Source: Prado023 sp049688595
GTDB lineage: Bacteria > Actinomycetota > Actinomycetes > S36-B12 > CAIYMF01
Direction: 5' to 3'
Assembly: GCA_049688595.1 (NCBI GenBank)
Contig: JBAVLA010000225.1
Coordinates: 1-13,101, forward strand
DNA length: 13,101 nucleotides
Of this stretch, positions 7,167-13,101 are shown in pieces. Numbering within the stretch: the first letter of the stretch is position 1; each line of letters begins with the position of its first letter. The translations under genes and the position numbers were made by a program. The notes below the pieces were generated by a model. The model was given only the letters and a program-made list of their open reading frames with translations. It was not told the DNA's origin and ran no database searches.

Positions 7167-7691
7167 TCAGCCCACCTGGTGCAGCCAGCGCACCGGAACG
7201 CCGTCCCCCGCCCGCCGGAACGGCTCCAGTTCCGCGTCCCACGCGGTGCCCAGGACCATGTCGAGGCCCTCGCGCAATCTGGCGTGGTCGTCGCCGGCCG
7301 CCGCCATCACCGCCCTGAGCCTCTCCTCGTGGATCATGATGTCGCCGTGGGGTCCCATGGTCGCCCGGAAGATCCCAAGTGACGGAGTGACGGCGAAGCG
7401 TTCCCCTTCAGCACCCTTCCCGGGCTCCTCGGCCACTTCGTAGCGCACGGTCTTGAACTGGCGCAGCGCCGAGGCGATCCGGGACCCCGTGCCCGGCGCA
7501 GCCTGCCACGAGATCTCAGCCCGGACCTGCCCGGGCAGAACCGGCTGCGAGGTCCAGTCCATACTCACGCGCACGCCAAGGACGTCGCTGATCGCCCACT
7601 CCAAGTGCGGGCACAGGGCGCGCGGCGAGGAGTGCACGAACAGGACGCCGCGGGTCAACCCCCGGCGCTCGTCAACCGTATGCACGGCCAT
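7167..7691 (-). CDS. DUF3145 family protein
   Basis: Soluble protein of 174 residues, full length for the family. It closely follows the DUF3145 pattern as I know it: TRGVLFVHSSPRALCPHLEWA (13-33), LGVRVSMDW (38-46), AEISWQ (58-63), LRQFKTVRYEV (76-86), EGERFAVTPSLGIFRATMGPHGDIMI (95-120), and a C-terminus of WDAELEPFRRAGDGVPVRWLHQV. Function unknown. The ATG at 7691 is set by an excellent GGAGGT five to six bases upstream; longer in-frame extensions are not needed. It lies 137 bases downstream of the CPBP protease gene on the same strand and could be co-transcribed with it, though a small hairpin lies between. In Streptomyces-type genomes I recall this family behind fabF at the end of the fatty-acid synthesis cluster. 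Confidence 0.88.
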   Translation of the reverse strand: MAVHTVDERRGLTRGVLFVHSSPRALCPHLEWAISDVLGVRVSMDWTSQPVLPGQVRAEISWQAAPGTGSRIASALRQFKTVRYEVAEEPGKGAEGERFAVTPSLGIFRATMGPHGDIMIHEERLRAVMAAAGDDHARLREGLDMVLGTAWDAELEPFRRAGDGVPVRWLHQVG

Positions 7692-7813
7692 GGCCGACCT
7701 CCGATCCCAGCGAGTTTCGCCTTCCCCTGCGTCCTCGCGAATCGGATCACGGTCATCCGTGTGGGAATCATAAATCACAGGCCTGTCGTTTGGCGAGGCC
7801 GGAACGTGGATTC

Positions 7814-7827
7814 CCGGGATCTCCCGG
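7814..7827 (-). terminator. Small hairpin after the CPBP protease gene
   Basis: CCGGG-ATCT-CCCGG forms a 5-bp stem two bases past the minus-strand stop at 7829. It may be a weak terminator or an mRNA 3'-end structure separating the protease from DUF3145. Confidence 0.3.
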
Positions 7828-7828
7828 T

Positions 7829-9034
7829 CTACCGCAGCTCAGCGGCAGGCCGTTGCTGGGCCAGTTGGGCGCGCTCGGATATCGCGTCGGCCAGCTCAAC
7901 GTTGGCCGACGCCCGACCCGCGGCGACCTGCATGGAGGTCCACGTCCCGTCCTTGAGGAGCAGGACGACCGCCAGGCCGCCGGGTGCCACTGCCGGGTAG
8001 GCTGCGGCGACGCGTTCCAGCGGCAGCACCGCCAGGTGGCTCCCGGGCGAGATCGGATGGCTCACGATCAGGTGCTCGGCCGTGGCCTCCACTCGCACGC
8101 GGATCGGAGCGCCGGACCACGCAACTGCGCCGAAGGTGCGGGGGGGCAGGCTGGAGAGGGCCTCGTGCTCCTGGTAGGGGGTCAGGGATCCGCGCTCCGG
8201 CCAGTGCACCTTGATGAACCACGCGACGAACGGCACGCTGACAGCCAGCAGCAGGCCCGCGCTGAGCAGCGCCTCCGAGACGGACGGGACGGGCGCAGCA
8301 GCCGAAGCCTCTTCGGCCCAGACGCGCATCATCACCAGCGCGAAGAAGTTGTTGGCGAAGTGGACGAGGATGCCGGGCCAGAGCGAGCGGGTCCGCAGGT
8401 ACAGCAGCGACATGATGACGCCGAAGACCCCGGCTCCGACCGGGTCGGCGTGCAGGATGCCGAAGCACACGGCCGAGACGATGATCGCCACACCCACCCG
8501 CCACTTTGCCGTCCATCGCTCGATCAGGACGCCCCGGAAGACGGTCTCCTCCACCAGGGGCGGCAGGATGGTGATGCCCAGCAGCGCGATCAGCAGGTTC
8601 CCCTGGCCGACGCCCGCCAGGGAGTCGTCCAGCGAGGGGAAGAGCAGGTTGGTGAGGGTGGCCGCGCCCATGGAGAACACGAACTGCACCACGAGCATGC
8701 CGAACACGACGAACCAATAGGTGCCGAGCCGGGGCCAGCGGAACAGCACGCGCAGGTCCGCTCCGGCCCGCCGCCAAACCGCGTACCAGACCCACGCCAT
8801 CACCGGGAGGTAGGCAGCAGCGCTGAACAGCTCGTCGGACACCTCGGGCCCGCCGACCAGGCCGATGCCGAACAGGATGGCCGCCACGAGCACGCCACCC
8901 GCGATCGCCCACACGGGCAGCCACCGGGCGCGCACGGTGCTGAAGGCCCCGGTTCGGGACGGAGAAGCGGCCGTGCCGACGGCGTTCGTCGGCACGGGCC
9001 AGATGGGCGCGGTGTGCGCCGGGGTCGTGCTCAT
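7829..9034 (-). CDS. CPBP (Abi/Rce1-type) intramembrane metalloprotease with a C-terminal soluble domain
   Basis: Integral membrane protein of 401 residues. About seven or eight hydrophobic segments lie between residues 38 and 276. The three CPBP active-site motifs are intact: E162-E163-x3-R167 (EETVFRG), F191-x3-H195 (FGILHAD) and H225-x3-N229 (HFANN), expected to bind zinc near the membrane face. Such enzymes process prenylated proteins in eukaryotes and bacteriocin or signalling peptides in bacteria; the substrate here is unknown. Unlike typical members, which end after the last helix, this one continues for about 120 residues (282-401) as a soluble, strand-rich region ending in a helix. 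The ATG at 9034 has GGTGAG nine bases upstream; an ATG two codons earlier (9040) is possible. Neighbouring DUF3145 lies downstream on the same strand. Confidence 0.9.
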   Translation of the reverse strand: MSTTPAHTAPIWPVPTNAVGTAASPSRTGAFSTVRARWLPVWAIAGGVLVAAILFGIGLVGGPEVSDELFSAAAYLPVMAWVWYAVWRRAGADLRVLFRWPRLGTYWFVVFGMLVVQFVFSMGAATLTNLLFPSLDDSLAGVGQGNLLIALLGITILPPLVEETVFRGVLIERWTAKWRVGVAIIVSAVCFGILHADPVGAGVFGVIMSLLYLRTRSLWPGILVHFANNFFALVMMRVWAEEASAAAPVPSVSEALLSAGLLLAVSVPFVAWFIKVHWPERGSLTPYQEHEALSSLPPRTFGAVAWSGAPIRVRVEATAEHLIVSHPISPGSHLAVLPLERVAAAYPAVAPGGLAVVLLLKDGTWTSMQVAAGRASANVELADAISERAQLAQQRPAAELR

Positions 9035-9143
9035 GGTCATCAACTCACCGATTCCACTAGGCCTGGTCCCTTCCCTCATACCCGATCACCGAACAGCCAA
9101 ACGCGCCACTGGCCAGGGGCGCTGCTCGTCCGGGCAGTCGACG

Positions 9144-9171
9144 TCGACGGCACCCGAGAAGGCTCTACGCT
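9144..9171 (+). promoter_or_regulatory. Putative promoter of the CAT-anticodon tRNA
   Basis: TCGACG (-35, 9144-9149, four of six consensus bases) and TACGCT (-10, 9166-9171, fits TANNNT) are separated by 16 bases. Start of transcription would fall a few bases before the tRNA at 9182. Confidence 0.45.
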
Positions 9172-9181
9172 TGACTCACGA

Positions 9182-9256
9182 GGGGCGGTAGCTCAACTGG
9201 TCAGAGCAACGGACTCATAATCCGTCAGGTTCGGGGTTCGAATCCCCGCCGCCCTA
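9182..9256 (+). tRNA. tRNA with CAT anticodon, most likely elongator tRNA-Met
   Basis: A full cloverleaf folds over 75 bases: acceptor GGGGCGG with CCGCCCT (first pair G1-U72), D-arm GCTC/GAGC, anticodon stem ACGGA/TCCGT with loop CTCATAA, and T-arm CGGGG/CCCCG around TTCGAAT. Discriminator A; only CC of CCA follows before a G. It is not an initiator tRNA: there is no three-G-C anticodon stem and no C1-A72 mismatch. The CAT anticodon alone cannot separate elongator Met from lysidine-modified Ile2. The variable loop (CAGGTT) is six bases, one longer than usual. Confidence 0.93.
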
Positions 9257-9316
9257 CCGAATACCGGTAGCCCCCCAGCTCGGGCCGCCGGTTCCCGGCG
9301 TCCTCAACCGGACATG

Positions 9317-9350
9317 GCTGTGACCCCCGCACCCGGGCGGGGGCCACAGC
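9317..9350. terminator. Long hairpin between the tRNA and the secreted-protein gene
   Basis: GCTGTG pairs with CACAGC, then, past one A-C mismatch, CCCCCGC pairs with GCGGGGG around the loop ACCCGG: 13 pairs in 34 bases. It starts 61 bases after the tRNA and lies 11 bases beyond the minus-strand stop at 9362, so it can terminate both converging transcripts, chiefly the minus-strand one. Confidence 0.7.
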
Positions 9351-9361
9351 GCCGACCGTTC

Positions 9362-10195
9362 TCAGCGAACGTCGACGAAGTCCGTCCCGCTGGTCACGGC
9401 ACCCAGCGTCCCGGTGCCCGCGAACACGACGCGGTACTTCCCGTCGTACTTGGCAGTCGTCTTGAACGTGTAGTTCCCGTAGGAGTTCGTCTTGGCGCTG
9501 CCCAAGGTGGTCCACGTCGTGGAACCCGTGCGCCGGTACTGCACGGAGACGTACTTGTACTTGACCGGCCGGGTGTCCCACCACCCGTCCTTGTACGTCA
9601 CCTTGCCCTTCACGTACTGCGTCGCACCCTTGCGGATCGGTTCCGGGGAGGCGTTCACCGAGGCGGCCGAGGGCAGCTTCAGCCTCGAGGTCGCCGTCGC
9701 GGTCGCCGTCACGTCGTCGTACTCGGTGGACGTCTCCCAGTAGCTGGTGTCCACCCAGACCTCGCGCCAGGTGCCCGTGCCCTCGTCGTACTCGTAGTCG
9801 GTGTACCCATCCTCGACCCAGGTCCTCACCGTGCGGCTGAGGGTGTACTCAAGGGTGCCGGCGTAGGAGAAGCTGCCGGTTCCGTCCAGCAGCGGGCACA
9901 GGTGAGCGTAGCCGGTCTTCGTGGCCGACCCCGTCCCGTGCAGGTACTCACTGTCGCCCCAGGCGTCGGGAGACGTGATCTCGACGGTGGTGCTCCAGTC
10001 CGTGCCGGCCGGAACGTTCACCTTGACCGTGAACGGGTAGTCCATGCAGCTGTAGGCCTTGTACACCTGCGTGTCGGGCACCGTGATGGTCAACGCGCCC
10101 CCCGTCACAGTGTTGGCGTCGGCGGCAGGAGCCAGGAGGGCTCCCATCCCCAGTGCCAGCGCTGCAGCAGCGGCGATCATCTTTGCGGACTTCAC
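9362..10195 (-). CDS. Secreted two-domain protein (paralog A): Cys-paired N-terminal domain plus Ig-like beta-sandwich
   Basis: Exported protein of 277 residues that I cannot assign to a named family. The N-terminus is a Sec signal (K2, K5, hydrophobic 7-22, likely cut after APAADA, 23-28). Residues 30-120 form a domain with Cys50 (in YSCMDYPF) and Cys100 (in HLCPLLDG), probably a disulfide. Residues 122-165 are an acidic, aromatic-rich stretch (many D, E, Y and W). Residues 175-277 carry NASPEPIRKG, KGKVTYKDG, VQYRRTGSTTWTTLG and YRVVFAGT, a pattern seen in beta-sandwich domains of many actinobacterial exoproteins. The GTG at 10195 has GGAGAGG nine bases upstream; the frame extends further, but without a signal peptide at its front. 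Divergent paralog of the gene at 10499, about 300 bases away. Role in adhesion, binding or cell-surface structure is only a guess. Confidence 0.8.
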   Translation of the reverse strand: MKSAKMIAAAAALALGMGALLAPAADANTVTGGALTITVPDTQVYKAYSCMDYPFTVKVNVPAGTDWSTTVEITSPDAWGDSEYLHGTGSATKTGYAHLCPLLDGTGSFSYAGTLEYTLSRTVRTWVEDGYTDYEYDEGTGTWREVWVDTSYWETSTEYDDVTATATATSRLKLPSAASVNASPEPIRKGATQYVKGKVTYKDGWWDTRPVKYKYVSVQYRRTGSTTWTTLGSAKTNSYGNYTFKTTAKYDGKYRVVFAGTGTLGAVTSGTDFVDVR

Positions 10196-10215
10196 CAGAT
10201 TGAACCTCTCCAGAA

Positions 10216-10234
10216 GACGCACTCGGCGTGCGTC
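10216..10234 (-). promoter_or_regulatory. Leader hairpin before the ribosome binding site of paralog A
   Basis: GACGCAC and GTGCGTC form a perfect 7-bp stem with a 5-base loop. On the minus strand it ends four bases upstream of the GGAGAGG (complement 10205-10211) that serves the GTG at 10195. Placement is very similar to the leader hairpin of aceE. Confidence 0.45.
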
Positions 10235-10382
10235 GAATTGACCGGACCACCGATCCGCACCGGATTCCCCCTGCCTGTTCCGGCCTCGGTCCCATGCGGG
10301 ATCGGCAATCCCAATGTGAAGGCCCACCCATGACACAACTACTTGCTCAAGCGGCCCCTCCAGTCATTTCGAGTCGGGAATT

Positions 10383-10419
10383 GGACCGAAGGTCCCTGTG
10401 GAACAGGGCCGGATGGCCC
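10383..10419. repeat. Cluster of three adjoining inverted repeats
   Basis: GGACC-GAA-GGTCC (10383-10395), CCCTGT-GGA-ACAGGG (10394-10408) and GGGCC-GGAT-GGCCC (10406-10419) are each perfect and share their edges by two or three bases, so only some can fold at once. They could be operator half-sites or an alternative RNA structure. Confidence 0.5.
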
Positions 10420-10498
10420 AGTTCGATAGGGCCGGTCATTAAGGTCCCGTAGCGTGGGCCTCGCATATTCTTGTCCCATCGACAGGAGGGGACAGGCC

Positions 10499-11305
10499 AT
10501 GCCGCCGCAGGCACCCGGGACGCACGATTCGAGTCGTAGCCGCGCTGGGAGCACACGGCCGAGGCAGGCCTGGACGACCGCTGCAGCCGCCGCGATCATC
10601 ATGGGCGTCGGGATCGCGTCGACGCCGCCCAGCAGCGCATCCACGGCCAGTTCGGGTGCGGTGACCATCAGCGTGTCGGACACGACCGTCTACACGACTT
10701 CTGCCTGCGCCGACTACCCGTTCATCCTCAAGGTCGCCGTCCCGGACGGCGTCTCGTGGCACGCCGACATCGACATCAGCCGCCCCGGCTCCTGGGGCGC
10801 CTACGAATCGCTCGCCGCTACAGGTCCGGCAACCCGGACCGGCGACGCCTACCTCTGCCCCCGTCTGGACGGCTTCGGCCCGTTCCGCTTCGAGGCGACC
10901 CTGCACTACTCGGTCGATCGATACGTCGACGGCGCGCTCGTCGGGTCCGAGGACAGGACCGACGTCGCCACGGCGACATCCTCGGTCAAGGCCCCGTCTT
11001 CGGTGACGGTGGATGCCTCCCCTGAGCCGATCGAGAAGGGCGCCTCGCTGAAGGTGCGCGGGAAGGTCACCTACCGGAACGCCGCCTGGGTCGCGACCGC
11101 CGTCGAGGGCCAGGACGTCATCGTGCAGTTCCTGCCCAGCGGCGCGGAGAAGTGGACGACCCTGGGCCGCGCCAGGACCTCGAGCCGCGGCTACTACAGT
11201 TTCAAGGCGACCGCGAAGACCGACGGGAGCTACCGCGCGGTGTTCGCTGGGACCAGCACAATCAACCAGGCGACCAGTGCGTCGGACTACGTCGACGCCC
11301 GCTGA
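10499..11305 (+). CDS. Secreted two-domain protein (paralog B): Cys-paired N-terminal domain plus Ig-like beta-sandwich
   Basis: Exported protein of 268 residues, paralog of the divergent gene at 9362-10195. It has a long basic N-region (R13, R15, R20, R22), a hydrophobic core (26-41) and a probable cut in the SSASTA region (46-50). The N-terminal domain repeats the partner's landmarks in order: VTISVSDTTVY, Cys70 in SACADYPF, then Cys120 in YLCPRLDG, exactly 50 residues later, as in the partner. The aromatic insertion of paralog A is replaced here by a short linker (141-164). The C-terminal domain has DASPEPIEKG, VRGKVTYRN, EKWTTLG and YRAVFAGTST, ending SDYVDAR. The ATG at 10499 has AGGAGGG about eight bases upstream; a longer in-frame start at 10454 precedes this site and is less likely. 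No catalytic motif is seen. Confidence 0.82.
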   Translation: MPPQAPGTHDSSRSRAGSTRPRQAWTTAAAAAIIMGVGIASTPPSSASTASSGAVTISVSDTTVYTTSACADYPFILKVAVPDGVSWHADIDISRPGSWGAYESLAATGPATRTGDAYLCPRLDGFGPFRFEATLHYSVDRYVDGALVGSEDRTDVATATSSVKAPSSVTVDASPEPIEKGASLKVRGKVTYRNAAWVATAVEGQDVIVQFLPSGAEKWTTLGRARTSSRGYYSFKATAKTDGSYRAVFAGTSTINQATSASDYVDAR

Positions 11306-11535
11306 ATGCAATCGACCCGCACCGGACCGGCGAGATGAGACTGCGCACGTGAGTTCCTGCCTGCGCCGTCCTGCGTCAACCATCCACGGCTGCGCCCACC
11401 CCGCTGCACCGCATTTAACGCGGCCCCGGGGACCCGCGCAGCGCCCAGAAGAAATCCCAGGGGTGACACAGGGCCAGACCTGAAGGCGCATGACCGCTGT
11501 CCAAGGAATCGCAAGGAACACGCAAGGGAAATGGC

Positions 11536-13101
11536 ATGACAAGCACGACGAACGACACGACAACCACGAGGATCCGCCGGCCCTTCGCACTGGGGACCGC
11601 GGCTGCGCTGCTGGCCTCGGTCGGCCTGACCGGTGCGGCCACCCCAGCTCAGGCCAGCTCGGCGGCCCGGGCAGACTCGCCCCTGGACGGCGTGACCATG
11701 CCCGTCCCGGCGACCGACGTCACCGAGACCGACGCCGACCTGGCCTCCGCGACCGCCGAGGTGGTCGTCATCGTGGACGGCAAGCACGGCCCAGAGGTCC
11801 GAAAGCTGCGCGCGAAGAGCGCGGCTGAGGCCAAGAAGCTCGCCAAGTACCTCGACGGCCAGCCCGGCATCACGGCAGCACCGAACCACGTGCTCGCCCT
11901 GCCCGCGACGCCGACCGGCTCGGGCAAGGCCAAGTCCGCCACGGCCGTCGAGCTGCCCAAGGCAGCGGGCGTGCGCGTCTCCGCGACGCCGGCGCTGGCC
12001 GGTGAGCCGTACGGCGAGTACCAGTGGGGTCTCGTGGCCGTCGGCGCCGAGAGCGCGTGGGCGGTCACCCGGGGGTCCGGGGTGAAGGTCGCGGTCGTCG
12101 ACACTGGTGTCGACGCCTCCCACCCGGACCTGTCCGGACGCACCCTGACCCAGATCAACCTGACCGACGACGGCCAGACCCGGGATCCCAACGGGCACGG
12201 TACGCACGTGGCGGGGATCATCGCTGCGTCCCTGGACGGTTCGGGAGTCGCCGGGCTTGCCAACCAGGTCTCGATCCTTCCCGTTCGGGTGCTGGACGCG
12301 GCGGGCTACGGTGATGACGCCACCGTGGCCGAGGGGATCATCCGCGCCGCCGACGCGGGCGCGAAGGTCCTCAACCTCTCCGTGGGCGGCGCATACAGCC
12401 CCGTCCTGGCCGAGTCCGTGGCGTACGCAGTCGGCCGCGGGGCGACCGTGGTGGCCGCCGGCGGCAACGAGTACCAGGACGGCAACCCGACCACCTACCC
12501 GGCCGCGCTGCCGGGTGTGATCGGCGTGTCCAGCATCAACTCCGGGGGAGCCTCCTCGTGGTTCGCCAACACCGGCAGCTACATCGACCTGACCGCCCCG
12601 GGGGAGGACATCCTGTCCACGGTCCCCGGAGCCGACTGGAGCTTCGCCAGCGGCACGTCGATGGCCGCGCCGTTCGTCGCGGCGTCCGCGGCGCTGGTGC
12701 GCGTGGCGAACCCCACGATGGGAAAGTCCGCGGTGGACTCGACCCTGACCGGCACCGCGGTGGATGACTCCAGCGGCGACGGCCGGGACAACATGTTCGG
12801 GTACGGGCTGGTCCGGGCCGACAAGGCCGCGCTGAAGGCGGCGCAGGCCCCCGGCGGGCTCCGCGCGGTGGTCAGCGTGTCCGTGGCCAAGGCCGGCTAC
12901 GGCAACCAGCTGTCGGTCAACGTCAACCCCAACCAGGGCTCGGGCTGCTACACGTTCACCGTGCAGAAGCGCACCAGCACCGGGACGTGGTCGACCCAGT
13001 CGGGCAGCTACAACACCGAGGGCGACGGCGAGACCCGGACCCTGACCCTGTCCCCGGGCACCTACCGCGTCGTCGTGGCCGGCAAGTACGGCTACAAGGG
13101 C
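11536..13101 (+). CDS. Secreted subtilisin-like serine protease (S8), 3' end cut off by the window edge
   Basis: Extracellular protease; 522 codons are visible without a stop. Order: signal peptide (1-40, ending TPAQA; R14-R15-P-F17 is a partial twin-arginine pattern), an inhibitor-I9-like propeptide (about 73-124), a linker, then the catalytic domain (about 158-435) with the full triad D189 in VVDTGVD, H221 in GHGTHVAG and S375 in GTSMAAP, plus oxyanion Asn311 in AAGGNE. After the catalytic domain, residues 440-522 begin a beta-sandwich-like domain (FTVQKR, TGTWST, TYRVVVAG) resembling the C-termini of the two upstream secreted proteins. The ATG at 11536 has AAGGGAA six bases upstream; an ATG five bases earlier hits a stop at once. 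The 230-base gap before it (11306-11535) holds no gene I can support; a weak CGCGG/CCGCG inverted repeat near 11419 is the only structure seen. Confidence 0.95.
   Translation, partial: MTSTTNDTTTTRIRRPFALGTAAALLASVGLTGAATPAQASSAARADSPLDGVTMPVPATDVTETDADLASATAEVVVIVDGKHGPEVRKLRAKSAAEAKKLAKYLDGQPGITAAPNHVLALPATPTGSGKAKSATAVELPKAAGVRVSATPALAGEPYGEYQWGLVAVGAESAWAVTRGSGVKVAVVDTGVDASHPDLSGRTLTQINLTDDGQTRDPNGHGTHVAGIIAASLDGSGVAGLANQVSILPVRVLDAAGYGDDATVAEGIIRAADAGAKVLNLSVGGAYSPVLAESVAYAVGRGATVVAAGGNEYQDGNPTTYPAALPGVIGVSSINSGGASSWFANTGSYIDLTAPGEDILSTVPGADWSFASGTSMAAPFVAASAALVRVANPTMGKSAVDSTLTGTAVDDSSGDGRDNMFGYGLVRADKAALKAAQAPGGLRAVVSVSVAKAGYGNQLSVNVNPNQGSGCYTFTVQKRTSTGTWSTQSGSYNTEGDGETRTLTLSPGTYRVVVAGKYGYKG

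Larger units (their letters stand above)
10196..10498. promoter_or_regulatory. 303-bp divergent intergenic region rich in short inverted repeats
   Basis: No gene is seen. It holds the promoters of both paralogs. Features: a leader hairpin at 10216-10234 for the minus gene, GGGAT/ATCCC at 10297-10311, and three consecutive, partly overlapping perfect hairpins at 10383-10419. A TATTCT (-10-like, 10466-10471) lies 28 bases before the plus-strand start, and the plus gene's ribosome binding site AGGAGGG is at 10484-10490. Clear -35 boxes are not visible. Confidence 0.45.

Noticed and set aside
7790..9220. Long plus-strand open frame (about 476 codons) opposite the CPBP protease
   Set aside because: It has no hydrophobic core or recognisable motif, is rich in H, R, G, D and Q as expected from the antisense of a high-GC gene, and runs into the tRNA. 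The opposite strand encodes intact CPBP motifs.
10439..12207. Minus-strand open frames opposite paralog B and the subtilase
   Set aside because: Composition is Arg/Gly/Ala-rich without motifs; the plus strand carries clear signal peptides and the full subtilase triad.
1..13101. CRISPR array, transposase, integrase, toxin-antitoxin or phage genes
   Set aside because: No regularly spaced repeats, transposase or recombinase motifs, and no paired small genes were seen on either strand.

Overview
The window is high-GC DNA with GTG starts, strong GGAGG-type ribosome binding sites and families largely restricted to Actinomycetota: DUF3052, DUF3145, a homodimeric AceE and a DinB/maleylpyruvate-isomerase-like protein. 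I read it as chromosomal DNA of an actinobacterium; genus and species cannot be told from the sequence alone. Codon and base use look even, and I see no transposase, integrase, phage gene or CRISPR array.

Layout. (1) 1-1588, minus strand: the end of a molybdate ABC-transporter operon, modA (lipoprotein binding protein) then modB (permease, cut by the left edge), joined by a GTGA stop/start overlap. (2) 1750-2400, plus: a small pentapeptide-repeat protein divergent from modA. (3) 2488-2560, minus: tRNA-Val(TAC) with a recognisable promoter. (4) 2768-3685, plus: a DinB/MDMPI-like protein, possibly translated from a leaderless mRNA. (5) 3718-7075: DUF3052 (minus) divergent from aceE (plus), the E1 subunit of pyruvate dehydrogenase; the aceE leader carries two perfect hairpins. 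(6) 7167-9034, minus: a CPBP (Abi/Rce1-type) membrane protease with an unusual C-terminal soluble domain, followed by DUF3145. Two back-to-back hairpins separate DUF3145 from aceE. (7) 9182-9256, plus: a tRNA with a CAT anticodon. (8) 9362-13101: a block of exported proteins, namely two divergent paralogous secreted proteins that share an undescribed-looking N-terminal domain with two invariant cysteines, then a subtilisin-like protease (S8) cut by the right edge.

How the parts fit. The left and middle parts are housekeeping: molybdate uptake, central carbon entry through pyruvate dehydrogenase, and tRNAs. DUF3052 next to aceE is a familiar actinobacterial arrangement. DUF3145 is, as I remember it, usually found at the far end of the fatty-acid synthesis cluster that follows aceE in Streptomyces-like genomes; here it lies directly after aceE, as if that cluster were missing or moved. 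The right end is a secretion-oriented locus: three consecutive exported proteins whose C-termini share a beta-sandwich-like pattern. The paralogous pair is the part I would call least described. Nothing in the window amounts to a convincing new defence or mobile system.
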